64,000 bases of DNA from Hyphomicrobium_B sp001006785 (lineage in GTDB: Bacteria > Pseudomonadota > Alphaproteobacteria > Rhizobiales > Hyphomicrobiaceae). Of the stretch, positions 16,838 to 24,671 are shown piece after piece. Every line of letters starts with the position of its first letter. Position 1 is the stretch's first letter. The position numbers and the translations under genes were made by a program. The stretch is from contig NZ_CDHO01000003.1 in the NCBI RefSeq assembly GCF_001006785.1, positions 930,001 through 994,000 of the forward strand. Direction: 5' to 3'. The notes under the pieces are model-generated. The model saw nothing but the letters and a program-made list of their open reading frames with translations, searched no databases and was not told the DNA's origin.

Positions 16838-19172
16838 AGCGCCATCTCAGCCCGCCGCAGTTGCACTGAACCCATTCAGGCCCGCCGGCTTCCGAGAGTG
16901 TGACGGGCTTCTCGCAGGTTACGCACTTGAATACCTCGAGAGCCTGCTCGCAGGCCTCGATAAGCTTCGACGCCTCGCCGGTTGTAACATCTTGTGAGTG
17001 GGAGCCCTTGTTGCCCCACGTCAGGAGCAGCTTGTGCGCGTTTTCCAGCCTGTTGAGGGCATCGGCATAGATCGAATAATCTGTGACGTCCTTCTTCTGA
17101 AAGCACTTCCTCCCGTCGGCAACTATGCGCTCAAGAAAATCGTTGCTCATTCGATGATCGTTCCTGTCACCGCGTCGGTAGGGCAACCGCAATTGGAGCT
17201 TCTCGGCAATAATTGACAGCTCGACATCCATAATCTTGCGGGCGTCGTTGCAGGCAGAGTCCGGCCGCTCCTTCAAGTGCGCGCGCGCCTCGTCAAAGTT
17301 TGTCGTCGTGCCGGACCAGCGGATGCCGAGCTGCGGCGTCTGGAACGGCAGGAGACTCCGGAAGTTCCAAGACTTGCCGTCAAGCTGGTGACGCAGCTCC
17401 GCAAACCAGTCGCGGTCATGCGTAAGAAGCACCACCTGCCTGCCGGAAAATTCCTTCTCAAGAAGCTCGACGATCATGCCGCGATGATTGCGGTCGAAGC
17501 TGACCACCACGTCATCCAGGATAAGAGGGCGGTCGCTGGCAGCCTCGCGCTTTGCGAGCGCAAGAAAGATGCAGAGCCCTAGGCTGTTGCGGTATCCCTC
17601 TGAGAGGGTCAGGCGCGGCGAATCCTGATCCTTGCCGTGAAACTTGAGTGCAATATCGATCGCCTTGTCGCTGTCAGGAAGATAGAGCCGCACCTCGTCG
17701 ATCGGCTCGTCCGGGTGCAGGACCTTCCACATCTGCCCGATATCGTCCGATATATCAGCTATGGCTGCCTCCGATTTAACGCGGATCTCCTCCCGTACGT
17801 TTGCTTCCGTGGCACTGACGAATGCGAGCAGGCTCTCCAGTTTCTCGATCTCGGCGGCCAGAGAATTCGCCTCCAGTACCGCCTTGGCGGCCTCAGCAAT
17901 CGATTTGTCGTCAGAAAGCGTTTTGACTGCCGGCGGTGAGTTCTGGCTGGCTGTTTCTGCGGCATCGATGAGCGGGAGGCTATTCGCCTCGACCTCCCCG
18001 AGAACTCCTTCGTCGAGCGACTGCCGCAGCGACTCAGCGTCGAGTGCCTCCAACCATTCCAGCTGCTGCTTCAGTGGGCCAGAACGTAACTCCGCTTGCC
18101 AGTCCTGGAGTTCGGTCTTGGCAAAATTCGACTTGAGCGTTTTCAACTCGTCAATCAATGTGCTGATCGCTGCGCGACGCGCTTTAAATACAGCGTTGAT
18201 CTCCTGAAGGCGGTCTTGTTCCGCCTTGATATGTGCTTTGAACCGGTCTTTACCGACCTGTTGGCCGCAGGCGGGGCACGCAATATTGTCTTCGGTGGTC
18301 AGCTTTATGCCGTAGGCATGAGCCGATTCCAGAACGACCAGCCTTTCCGCGACGAGTGGTTCCACCGATCCGGCGAGCTTGGCGTTGGCGACGCGCACTG
18401 CTGCAAAGGCGCTTGCCGGCTTCGATGTCGCGATAGCCCGCAGGGTGACATGGCGAAGATTTTCCGTTGACAGTTCGTTGAGTCGGGCAGCCAGCGCGTT
18501 GATTATTTCAACGCACAGGGCCGGCGTGTCCGTCTCCGTCGAAGACGGGCAGTAAGCTGCGTGAAGGTCAGCGACCTTCTTTTCGATGTCGTCGTTGCTC
18601 TCATCGTCGAAGGCGAGTTTGCGCTTGCGGTCGATCTCGCCCGCAACACCGCGCTTTTCCTTAAGCTTTGATTGCTGTTCGACTGCGCGCGCAAGCTGTC
18701 GTACGTTTTCGGCGGCAACCTCCAGCTCTCCCAGTCCGAGAAGTGGTAGAAGATCGGAGTATTTGTCGCCCTTGCTGCTGTGGATGAACCGCGAGATTTC
18801 GTCCTGTCGCAGGACCGTCCGGCGGTAGTCCCAGGCCGTCATGTCGACGACGCCGGAACGCTTGTGCGTCCCATTGCGTCCAATAGCGACACTGCACTCC
18901 TCGTCATCTTTGAAGCGGATACTGAACTTGGTGCCACAATCATCCGGCGTGTGGGTGTTGGGTACGGCCTTTTCCTGCTTCGTGCCGCTGTACTCGTGCG
19001 CAAGGTGATCGATCTTGCCGGCCTTGCTAATGGCGTACTCGACGGCGTCGACGAAGGAAGATTTTCCGGTGCCGTTCTGGCCATAGACGACGAGGGATTT
19101 GGAACTGCAGTCGAGAACGGCGGAGTCGGCAGCACCTCGAAACCAGCTGAGGTTGATTTTATCGATCCTCAT
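16824..19172 (-). CDS. Rad50/SMC-like AAA ATPase with zinc-binding cysteines
   Basis: A 782-residue ABC-type ATPase. Walker A GQNGTGKSS (31-39), signature LSEGYRNS (523-530), Walker B RPLILDD (548-554) and H-loop LTHD (583-586) are all intact. Between them lie coiled-coil-like regions around CPACG (299-303), which looks like half of a Rad50 zinc hook. The C-terminal 160 residues form an extra helical domain ending in CVTC (750-753) and CNC (770-772), a probable second zinc site. I start it at the ATG at 19172, which overlaps the stop of the preceding small gene by 4 bases (ATGA). The family resembles RloC/SbcC-like defence ATPases, but no nuclease domain is evident in this protein, so an effector would have to be the AbiV-like or PD-(D/E)XK-like neighbour. 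Confidence 0.8.
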   Translation of the reverse strand: MRIDKINLSWFRGAADSAVLDCSSKSLVVYGQNGTGKSSFVDAVEYAISKAGKIDHLAHEYSGTKQEKAVPNTHTPDDCGTKFSIRFKDDEECSVAIGRNGTHKRSGVVDMTAWDYRRTVLRQDEISRFIHSSKGDKYSDLLPLLGLGELEVAAENVRQLARAVEQQSKLKEKRGVAGEIDRKRKLAFDDESNDDIEKKVADLHAAYCPSSTETDTPALCVEIINALAARLNELSTENLRHVTLRAIATSKPASAFAAVRVANAKLAGSVEPLVAERLVVLESAHAYGIKLTTEDNIACPACGQQVGKDRFKAHIKAEQDRLQEINAVFKARRAAISTLIDELKTLKSNFAKTELQDWQAELRSGPLKQQLEWLEALDAESLRQSLDEGVLGEVEANSLPLIDAAETASQNSPPAVKTLSDDKSIAEAAKAVLEANSLAAEIEKLESLLAFVSATEANVREEIRVKSEAAIADISDDIGQMWKVLHPDEPIDEVRLYLPDSDKAIDIALKFHGKDQDSPRLTLSEGYRNSLGLCIFLALAKREAASDRPLILDDVVVSFDRNHRGMIVELLEKEFSGRQVVLLTHDRDWFAELRHQLDGKSWNFRSLLPFQTPQLGIRWSGTTTNFDEARAHLKERPDSACNDARKIMDVELSIIAEKLQLRLPYRRGDRNDHRMSNDFLERIVADGRKCFQKKDVTDYSIYADALNRLENAHKLLLTWGNKGSHSQDVTTGEASKLIEACEQALEVFKCVTCEKPVTLSEAGGPEWVQCNCGGLRWRYGKG

Positions 19173-19417
19173 GGTGCCGCTTCTCCGGCAGGCTTCTCCA
19201 CGAGACATTCGATGAGCTTCTGCGCGAGGGCAGCAAGCTCTGAATTTTTGAGCGAGCGCTCACGCGCTCTGCCTTGCAGCTCTTCGGTCAGAGCTGTCGC
19301 AACAGATGCTGGCACTGCACCGCACTTGAGTGCCTCGGCGACGCATCTCTCTGGCCAGTCGGGCTGCCATTGCAACGGATCGGGTGATGTTTCGGACGCT
19401 GTGCTGGTATCGTTCAT
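19169..19417 (-). CDS. Small protein leading the ATPase/AbiV operon
   Basis: An 82-residue protein that I do not recognise. The N-terminal 20 residues are Ser/Thr/Pro-rich and the remainder is likely helical (ERCVAEALKCGAVPASVATALTEELQGRA). A good Shine-Dalgarno (GGGGGAG) lies about 9 bases before the ATG at 19417. Its stop overlaps the ATPase start by 4 bases, which argues that it is a real, stoichiometrically linked component. Confidence 0.65.
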   Translation of the reverse strand: MNDTSTASETSPDPLQWQPDWPERCVAEALKCGAVPASVATALTEELQGRARERSLKNSELAALAQKLIECLVEKPAGEAAP

Positions 19418-19557
19418 ACTGTCATGCTCCCCCTATCACCTCCAGTAGAGGCAACATTCGCAAACCTAGAACCCATCCCTGGGCTTCACACAGGAAAACG
19501 CGTGCATCAGCTAACTTGCGGTATGCGGCATCAACTCAGAAAGTGCGCCTAAGTACA

Positions 19558-19878
19558 TTAGGCAAACTCTATTGATTCGGCAGTGGCCGAGTGCTTCCGC
19601 ACCGCCGGTGGAAATAAGAGGCTTTCTGACTGGAACGAGCGTGTTCGAAGGGGCGGACCGGCACGATGGTTGAGTGCGATGACCGGCTTGCCAGCTGTTT
19701 TGCGTCGCCAATAAAGCCGTCGTGGATAGGGCACAGCGAGCTTATTAAAGACTTCGATTAAGCGACGGTGCGTTATTCCAAACTCTTGCGCCAGTTCATG
19801 CGGCGGGGTTTCCCAGGCACGTCTGTGCAACTCTTCACGGGTAATCGTTATTGTTGCGCCTTTGTCCGGATCGTTCAT
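19558..19878 (-). CDS. Small helix-turn-helix-like protein
   Basis: A 106-residue protein. Residues 10-65 (ITITREELHRRAWETPPHELAQEFGITHRRLIEVFNKLAVPYPRRLYWRRKTAGKPV) match a widespread proteobacterial family with a SREELYELVW...LAxxFGISD...YW.KxxAGK pattern, read as a DNA-binding helix-turn-helix. The remainder is basic and unconserved, so it may be truncated relative to longer homologues. A palindromic motif shared with the resolvase gene lies about 43 bases upstream (19,921-19,940). Confidence 0.55.
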   Translation of the reverse strand: MNDPDKGATITITREELHRRAWETPPHELAQEFGITHRRLIEVFNKLAVPYPRRLYWRRKTAGKPVIALNHRAGPPLRTRSFQSESLLFPPAVRKHSATAESIEFA

Positions 19879-19920
19879 GCGATCCCCGATGAGGAGGGCG
19901 CGGCCCTTCAGCGGCGCAAG

Positions 19921-19940
19921 AAAAAGGGTCCCTTTCGCTC
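19921..19940 (-). promoter_or_regulatory. Palindromic motif upstream of the HTH-like gene (copy 1)
   Basis: AAAAAGGGTCCCTTTCGCTC on the plus strand. It matches 30,836-30,855 upstream of the resolvase gene (AAAAAGGGTCCTTTTTGCTC). The core AAAAAGG/CC(T)TTTT is self-complementary. In both places it lies a short distance upstream of a leftward start codon, suggesting a shared operator or promoter element. Confidence 0.45.
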
Positions 19941-20107
19941 GCCGGTTCGAGCATCGCGTCGACTGCGACGTCTGCCCTATAACTCCGAGCTTAGCTCAAC
20001 GAGCGCGAATGACCCTAAACGGCTACACGCGTTCGCAGCTCAGCTTTCGTAATGCCGACTCGTCCCAGCAATGACCGTAAGGGTGACATGAGGCATCGGT
20101 GATGCCC

Positions 20108-21010
20108 CTAGCGCTTGGCGGGTTTGTAGCTTGATCGCTTGCGCCTCTTGGACTCAGGCCAATTCAGCTCAGGACGCACGGGGTATGACGCCCCGTGGTA
20201 GCTGAAAAGTCGGGGCGAAACCGGCATCAGACCGAAGGTCTTCCCGAACATTTCAGGGCTCATCACCCTTGCCTTTAGAGCCGCTACGGTTGAGTTCCGG
20301 CCCTGAGCTTCGACTGACTTTATCAGCCTGAAATCCATGGTCAGAAAGCAGTAACAGTTGTGGTGCTCGGCCGTCGCAATGTGCCACGCGTCCTGGCTGT
20401 TATTGGGTCCCAAGACCTGGACGAGGGCCTTGAACAACGGATCGGCTTTCGAAGCCAAGCGCTTTTTCCGCTGTTCTTCCAGAGATGGGGTGCCAAGATA
20501 TCTCGGACCGATCGTCATCGCGTAGGCCGGGTCGGGAAGTCGCTCAATCTTCACGGACGAGAAAAGACTGTGGTCATAGTACCCATAGCCGCTGTAGCGC
20601 CCGATAGGTTGCGCCATCTGCTCATCAAGAAGCTCAGGTGAAGAGAACAAGGCCAGCGTGCCATGGCGCGCAAGACTCGCAATTCCTGCGAGATACCGCA
20701 CGGATCGTGCGGCCTCAGATTGATCGTCCTCGTCGTGGACTGGAATACGCGCCGAGTAGCCCGTCTCACAAGGTACCGTCCCGCCCCACATCTTGGTACC
20801 GGTGCTGATCCAGCCGGTCTCGTGGGTCACCGCGTGAGCGACAACCGTGTTGTCGACCAGAAGTCGCGAGGCCCCGGCTTGCACGATCTGCTTTCGCGAA
20901 GCGAAGGTGGACGCTTTGACGGTCCAGTCGATGGCGGCTGGAAAGTAATTATAGAGCGCATGAGATTTGGCGTTGTGTGCAATTCTTAAGAGGTGCTGTA
21001 TCGCCGTCAT
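20108..21010 (-). CDS. Possible PIN-like domain protein
   Basis: About 300 residues, not recognised as a named family. Spaced acidic residues consistent with a PIN-type RNase fold are seen: LLVDNTVVAHAVTHETGW near the start, then DAWHIATAEHHNCYCFLTMDFRLIKS towards the C-terminus, the latter similar to the DAxHxAxA...TxD end of PIN domains. The tail is very basic (SKRRKRSSYKPAKR). The open frame extends to 21088 and has Met codons at 21019 and 21010; I take 21010 provisionally. It is divergent from the HEPN-like gene, 187 bases away. Confidence 0.45.
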   Translation of the reverse strand: MTAIQHLLRIAHNAKSHALYNYFPAAIDWTVKASTFASRKQIVQAGASRLLVDNTVVAHAVTHETGWISTGTKMWGGTVPCETGYSARIPVHDEDDQSEAARSVRYLAGIASLARHGTLALFSSPELLDEQMAQPIGRYSGYGYYDHSLFSSVKIERLPDPAYAMTIGPRYLGTPSLEEQRKKRLASKADPLFKALVQVLGPNNSQDAWHIATAEHHNCYCFLTMDFRLIKSVEAQGRNSTVAALKARVMSPEMFGKTFGLMPVSPRLFSYHGASYPVRPELNWPESKRRKRSSYKPAKR

Positions 21011-21197
21011 GCGTCTCATCCGGAAAGCTATCTGATCGATTCTCTGGCAATCGCAGTGGCTTGTGCAAGTGGGATAGCAAAGATGCAAATGTCCAAATGC
21101 AACTGACCGCGATGTAGGTCGGTACCCGCGTGTCCGTACCGCCTATAATTAGTGATTCGCTCGCGATGGTTAGAAAGGTCAGTGGGTCCCTTGGACG

Positions 21198-22598
21198 ATG
21201 AAGGTTCCGAAGAAAATCAGTCACGATATTCGCGGCATCCTGGACTCACCGCTGCAAAAGGCATTGCGGGACGTTGATGCGCTTCCCGCGATGAGGGCTG
21301 CTCGCGAACTTATGGATTCGCCCTCCATGAGGATGGCGCGTGAGCTTCAGGATTCGCCTACGATGCGGCTGATGCGCGAGTTGGAGGATTCGCCGACTAT
21401 GCGGATGATGCGCGATCTCCACAGTCATGACTTCTCGATCGCCGGGCGGCTGGCGTCGCAGTTCGCCGGTGCGTTTGCGGCCGCTGGAGTGCTGCAAGAC
21501 TACTCGAAGCTTGCGGCAGCCGGCACGATAGCCGGAAAGCTGGCGGACAGCTTCGGTGACATAGGCAAGATCCACGGATTGGCAAGGTACGATGTTCTGT
21601 CGTCTGTGAGCGGGCAATTGGCGGCCTTTGCGCGTGCTAACCAATGGGCGATGCAACTCCACGAGAGCAGCGCGATAAAGCTTGCGGCACTGATCGGTGC
21701 CCAGCCGGCATTTTTGGGCGAGATCGAGCGCGTCCGTCAGGCCGCAATAGGGATTTCGTCTCAGTTTGATAGCCTGCGATTGCCTGAAGCACTGGGGCTC
21801 TCGGGCGCATTCTCTTCTGAGATCGAGCACACCCGCTTGAAACTTTCGGCCCTGGCAGGCGCGGGAGATGTGCTTGGATTTGCAGCGGGCACCAGCTTCG
21901 CAGCCTATGACCGCCTGTTCGGTACTTGGCACACAAGTCCAGGTTTGCCGGTCCGATTTTGGCGCGACCCCACGATGCGGCGCCAGCACTATAGGGATGC
22001 TGACGTCGATGGAGGGTTGATCGAGGCAACTCCTGCGGTCGCCCTTGAAGTCGTGATCGGCAGCGGGCTCACCGCCGGTATCTGCGAGGAGGGAGTATCT
22101 GTAGCCGTAGTGGACATCTGCGGCATCTCGATGGAGATCCGATCCAACAATGTCTCGCGGGGTGCGTTCGAAGTGATCTGTGCGTTCGAACAGTCATTGC
22201 GAATGTTCATCAGCACAAAACTTGAGGCAGTTGCTGGCCCGAAGTGGATGAAGCATCGAGTCGATGGGCCCGCTTATAGCAAGGCACGAAGCAATCGCAC
22301 GGCCGCACTAGCCAATGGCGAGCAGGAGAAATCGCTGATCTCCTACCTCGATCTTGGCGACCTCATTGCGATCATCCTGCGCAATGACAACTGGGACAGC
22401 GTGTTTGGGAGTGTATTTCCCAACAGGGAGAGCTTGCGGTTTGACCTCAACGCTCTGGTTGCGACCCGTCGGCCGACCATGCATGCTCGTAAGGTCGATG
22501 CAGTGCGGTTCGTAGAGATGATATGCATCGTGAGGCGTCTCAATCAATGGATTGATGGAGACGGAGACTGGAAGCGGTGGGCGACAGCGGACGACTAA
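21198..22598 (+). CDS. HEPN/Swt1-like protein with N-terminal 12-residue repeats
   Basis: A 466-residue protein. Residues 27-74 hold four tandem 12-residue repeats of the form xDSPTMRxMREL, followed by Ala/Gly-rich helices (80-240). The C-terminal part (about 320-450) resembles the Swt1-type HEPN domain: CAFEQSLRMFISTKLEAVAG, then YLDLGDLIAIILRNDNWDSVFG, and finally ATRRPTMHARKVDAV with an R-x4-H motif (Arg424, His429), the catalytic signature of HEPN ribonucleases. A possible RNA-cleaving defence or toxin protein. ATG at 21198 is the only sensible start. Confidence 0.6.
   Translation: MKVPKKISHDIRGILDSPLQKALRDVDALPAMRAARELMDSPSMRMARELQDSPTMRLMRELEDSPTMRMMRDLHSHDFSIAGRLASQFAGAFAAAGVLQDYSKLAAAGTIAGKLADSFGDIGKIHGLARYDVLSSVSGQLAAFARANQWAMQLHESSAIKLAALIGAQPAFLGEIERVRQAAIGISSQFDSLRLPEALGLSGAFSSEIEHTRLKLSALAGAGDVLGFAAGTSFAAYDRLFGTWHTSPGLPVRFWRDPTMRRQHYRDADVDGGLIEATPAVALEVVIGSGLTAGICEEGVSVAVVDICGISMEIRSNNVSRGAFEVICAFEQSLRMFISTKLEAVAGPKWMKHRVDGPAYSKARSNRTAALANGEQEKSLISYLDLGDLIAIILRNDNWDSVFGSVFPNRESLRFDLNALVATRRPTMHARKVDAVRFVEMICIVRRLNQWIDGDGDWKRWATADD
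21276..21419 (+). repeat. Four tandem 36-bp coding repeats
   Basis: Codons 27-74 of the HEPN-like gene encode four 12-residue units: DALPAMRAAREL, MDSPSMRMAREL, QDSPTMRLMREL and EDSPTMRMMRDL. The last three share the DSPxMR core. At nucleotide level they are related but not identical, so they are established repeats and not recent slippage products. Confidence 0.85.
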
Positions 22599-23240
22599 AA
22601 AGGCAGACTCAACGCAAACGTCGCCCGCCTTCCGGCATGTCCACGTCTTTGATCCGGATGCCAATGCGTTAAGCGCGTAGCACGATATGTCGCGCTGAAC
22701 AGCGGCTTTCCAGGGCTCGCCGTTTGATCTCATCGAACGCGTATGCGGGCAGCTCGACCACCGCCTTGCGCACCGGTTCGCGCACTTGATCCAGCGCGCG
22801 CTCGTAAACATGGTTTCGAAAAGCTGCATGTTTGAGCGGGCCACAGTGCCCACTTCCACCACAAATTCGTGCTTCGCACCGTCGCAGCATTGACGGTTAG
22901 GTATCGATGCAGTGGGAATGAAGGGAACTATCATGTCCGCTGCCGGCTGCTATGCGGACGCGCCGGCCGACCTTAAGCATCTCGCTTCGCTTGCGGTCCA
23001 TGACGTCAGCAAACTCGGCGAAGCGGCCCTTGGTATAGAAACCACCCGAAAAACGGTTCGTGTGAAATTTGTACGAAATCTGCGCGCCGCGTCTAAGTCG
23101 GCTTTGCCGAGGAAGCAGACGTCCGCCTAAGGGCGAACCGCGCTGCCAAATCGTGTGGGTACCCGTCCGGTGTTCTACTGTTAGCGGACAGTGTGGGCAG
23201 AGGCGTGGGTTTCGGCCTCACCGTGAGTGCGCAGATCCGA
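22599..23240. other. Degenerate region inside the island
   Basis: Contains the pseudogene described at 22,609-22,890. From 22,890 to 23,240 there is no gene that I can support. No AbiEii-type toxin gene follows the AbiEi-like gene that points into this region. Confidence 0.5.
22609..22890 (-). pseudogene. Remnant of a small plasmid/mobilome protein with an internal stop
   Basis: The leftward frame from 22890 reads a plausible protein end (NHVYERALDQVREPVRKAVV, then ELPAYAFDEIKRRALESRCS, then ARHIVLRA) into TAA at 22,669-22,671. It then continues in the same frame as RIGIRIKDVDMPEGGRRLR to TGA at 22,609-22,611. The post-stop end (..IKDVDMPEGGRR) resembles the ends of small ribbon-helix-helix-like proteins of rhizobial plasmids, so the reading frame was probably one protein inactivated by a nonsense change (for example TTA to TAA). 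The function is uncertain. Confidence 0.45.
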
Positions 23241-24197
23241 TCATTTGCGTGATCGTTTCAACTTAGAAAGGGCTGCGGTAACGAGGGGCGCGGCGACCTC
23301 ACGATCGCTCGCGACTCTGGTGACGTCGTCGGGCGTCACTATCCCTTGCAATATCGCTTTTCGCAGCGCCGCCTCGGCAACCTTGAGACCAACCCTCTCG
23401 TGCCAGCTGAAGCAGTCGACGATCGAGCGTGCGGGCGTCGTAACGCGCACGCTAACGTCACCGCCATCAAGGAGGTACGGCGCATGGCCCGTAGCGAATA
23501 CCTTCGGATCCGTGGTGAAGAGGCTGAGGCCCCGTGTGTCCGTCGGCGGTTCGGTGCCCCACATCCAGATATCGGGACTGTAACGCTCGGTGAGATCGTG
23601 AATAAAAAGTGCCGTCGTCAGGCACACGATGCCGTCCGGGTACCGATAGGCTGCAAAACGCAGAACGCGTTGTTTGATGTCCACTCCTTCGTCGCCTTCA
23701 ACATCAGCGAGACGTGGATCATCCGGTGTGAGTTGTGCCACCCCGAATCGGCGCCACATTCTCTCTTCGTCGGGGGACGCGACAGCTAACGCTCGCTCAA
23801 ATGCTCGAGAGCCGGAGCGGAAGAAGGGGTGAGGCGGTTGTTTCGGAGCAAATTTTGGGTACAGTTTGTGGATGTCGATCTTGGGCATCCATGTCATGCG
23901 CCAGAGACGTGACCACTCGTCGTAGGTCTTTAATTGACCATTGTAGTGGGATTCGAACTCACTGGCGAGATCAGCGATAACGCCGGCCCAACTGCGCTGC
24001 CTCCTGGAGGCAGTGAGATCGCACGAGACATCCTCGTCGACCAGCTCCTCAAACGGATCGTCATCTCCGCCGATTAGGTCATGCGGCAACCAAGGCGGGT
24101 ACCGCCCCAGGGCCCATTGCCGGTCGGAATCGAGCACGATTGGCGGCCGCACCGATGTGGTGGAGTATTTCGCGGAGAACTGCTCGATTGTCAGCAT
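23241..24197 (-). CDS. AbiEi-like antitoxin/regulator, apparently orphan
   Basis: About 318 residues. The C-terminal half (GIVCLTTALFIHDLTERYSP...VRVTTPARSIVDCFSWHERVGLKVAEAALRKAILQGIVTPDDVTRVA) resembles the C-terminal domain of type IV antitoxins of the AbiEi family, which repress transcription of their operon. The N-terminal half, with several Asp/Glu clusters, does not match the usual AbiEi winged helix. I start it at the ATG at 24197; a GTG at 24245 would add 16 residues. No AbiEii nucleotidyltransferase follows, so it is either orphan or works with another partner. Confidence 0.55.
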   Translation of the reverse strand: MLTIEQFSAKYSTTSVRPPIVLDSDRQWALGRYPPWLPHDLIGGDDDPFEELVDEDVSCDLTASRRQRSWAGVIADLASEFESHYNGQLKTYDEWSRLWRMTWMPKIDIHKLYPKFAPKQPPHPFFRSGSRAFERALAVASPDEERMWRRFGVAQLTPDDPRLADVEGDEGVDIKQRVLRFAAYRYPDGIVCLTTALFIHDLTERYSPDIWMWGTEPPTDTRGLSLFTTDPKVFATGHAPYLLDGGDVSVRVTTPARSIVDCFSWHERVGLKVAEAALRKAILQGIVTPDDVTRVASDREVAAPLVTAALSKLKRSRK

Positions 24198-24638
24198 GTG
24201 TTGAATCTGACCGATTCGTACACACCTTGCCAACACGTTGTCCACACGGAATGCACATTAATTGCGTCTGAGCGCATCATGCGGGTTCGATGATTGGATC
24301 AGACCTGGAAACGATGGCGAGGCTTCTCGAAGCAAGTGGCGACTACCTGCCCAATGTCTGCGGTTAGGATCTTGCGGCTGTGTCACGAAGTGGCTGCAGA
24401 GAAAGCGGTCTTTTGCAACGGGATAGCTTGTAAAGGCTCCCGAATAGATCCGCCGTCCTCGGAAAAAAGGCGCCGCTATTTGTTTGGCTGTGGGCCAATA
24501 GTAGCGTTTAGCTTAGCTACCGAGTGGATTTACATCGGAGCAAATCGACTTATACCCTGTTCTCTAACTCCTGTCGAAGGACGGTAGGCCGTAATTGCCT
24601 TATAGAGGACGGCCAATTTATATCTTTCGGGGGGCACT
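24198..24638. other. Intergenic region between divergent island genes
   Basis: About 440 bases between the AbiEi-like gene and the DUF2779 gene. It becomes AT-rich towards 24,640, where the promoter of the DUF2779-SIR2-HerA-KTSC cassette is expected. No coding sequence or clear operator was recognised. Confidence 0.45.
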
Positions 24639-24671
24639 CTGCTGATTACAAAAACGATATTTCTTGATTAT

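Noticed and set aside
16824..19208. ATPase operon considered as a Wadjet or RecF-type system
   Set aside because: Wadjet needs JetABCD with kleisin-like partners, which are missing. RecF lacks the zinc-hook and extra C-terminal cysteines seen here.
21276..21419. Tandem 36-bp repeats considered as a small CRISPR array
   Set aside because: The repeats are contiguous, without spacers, and lie in frame within a coding sequence that encodes a repeated 12-residue motif.
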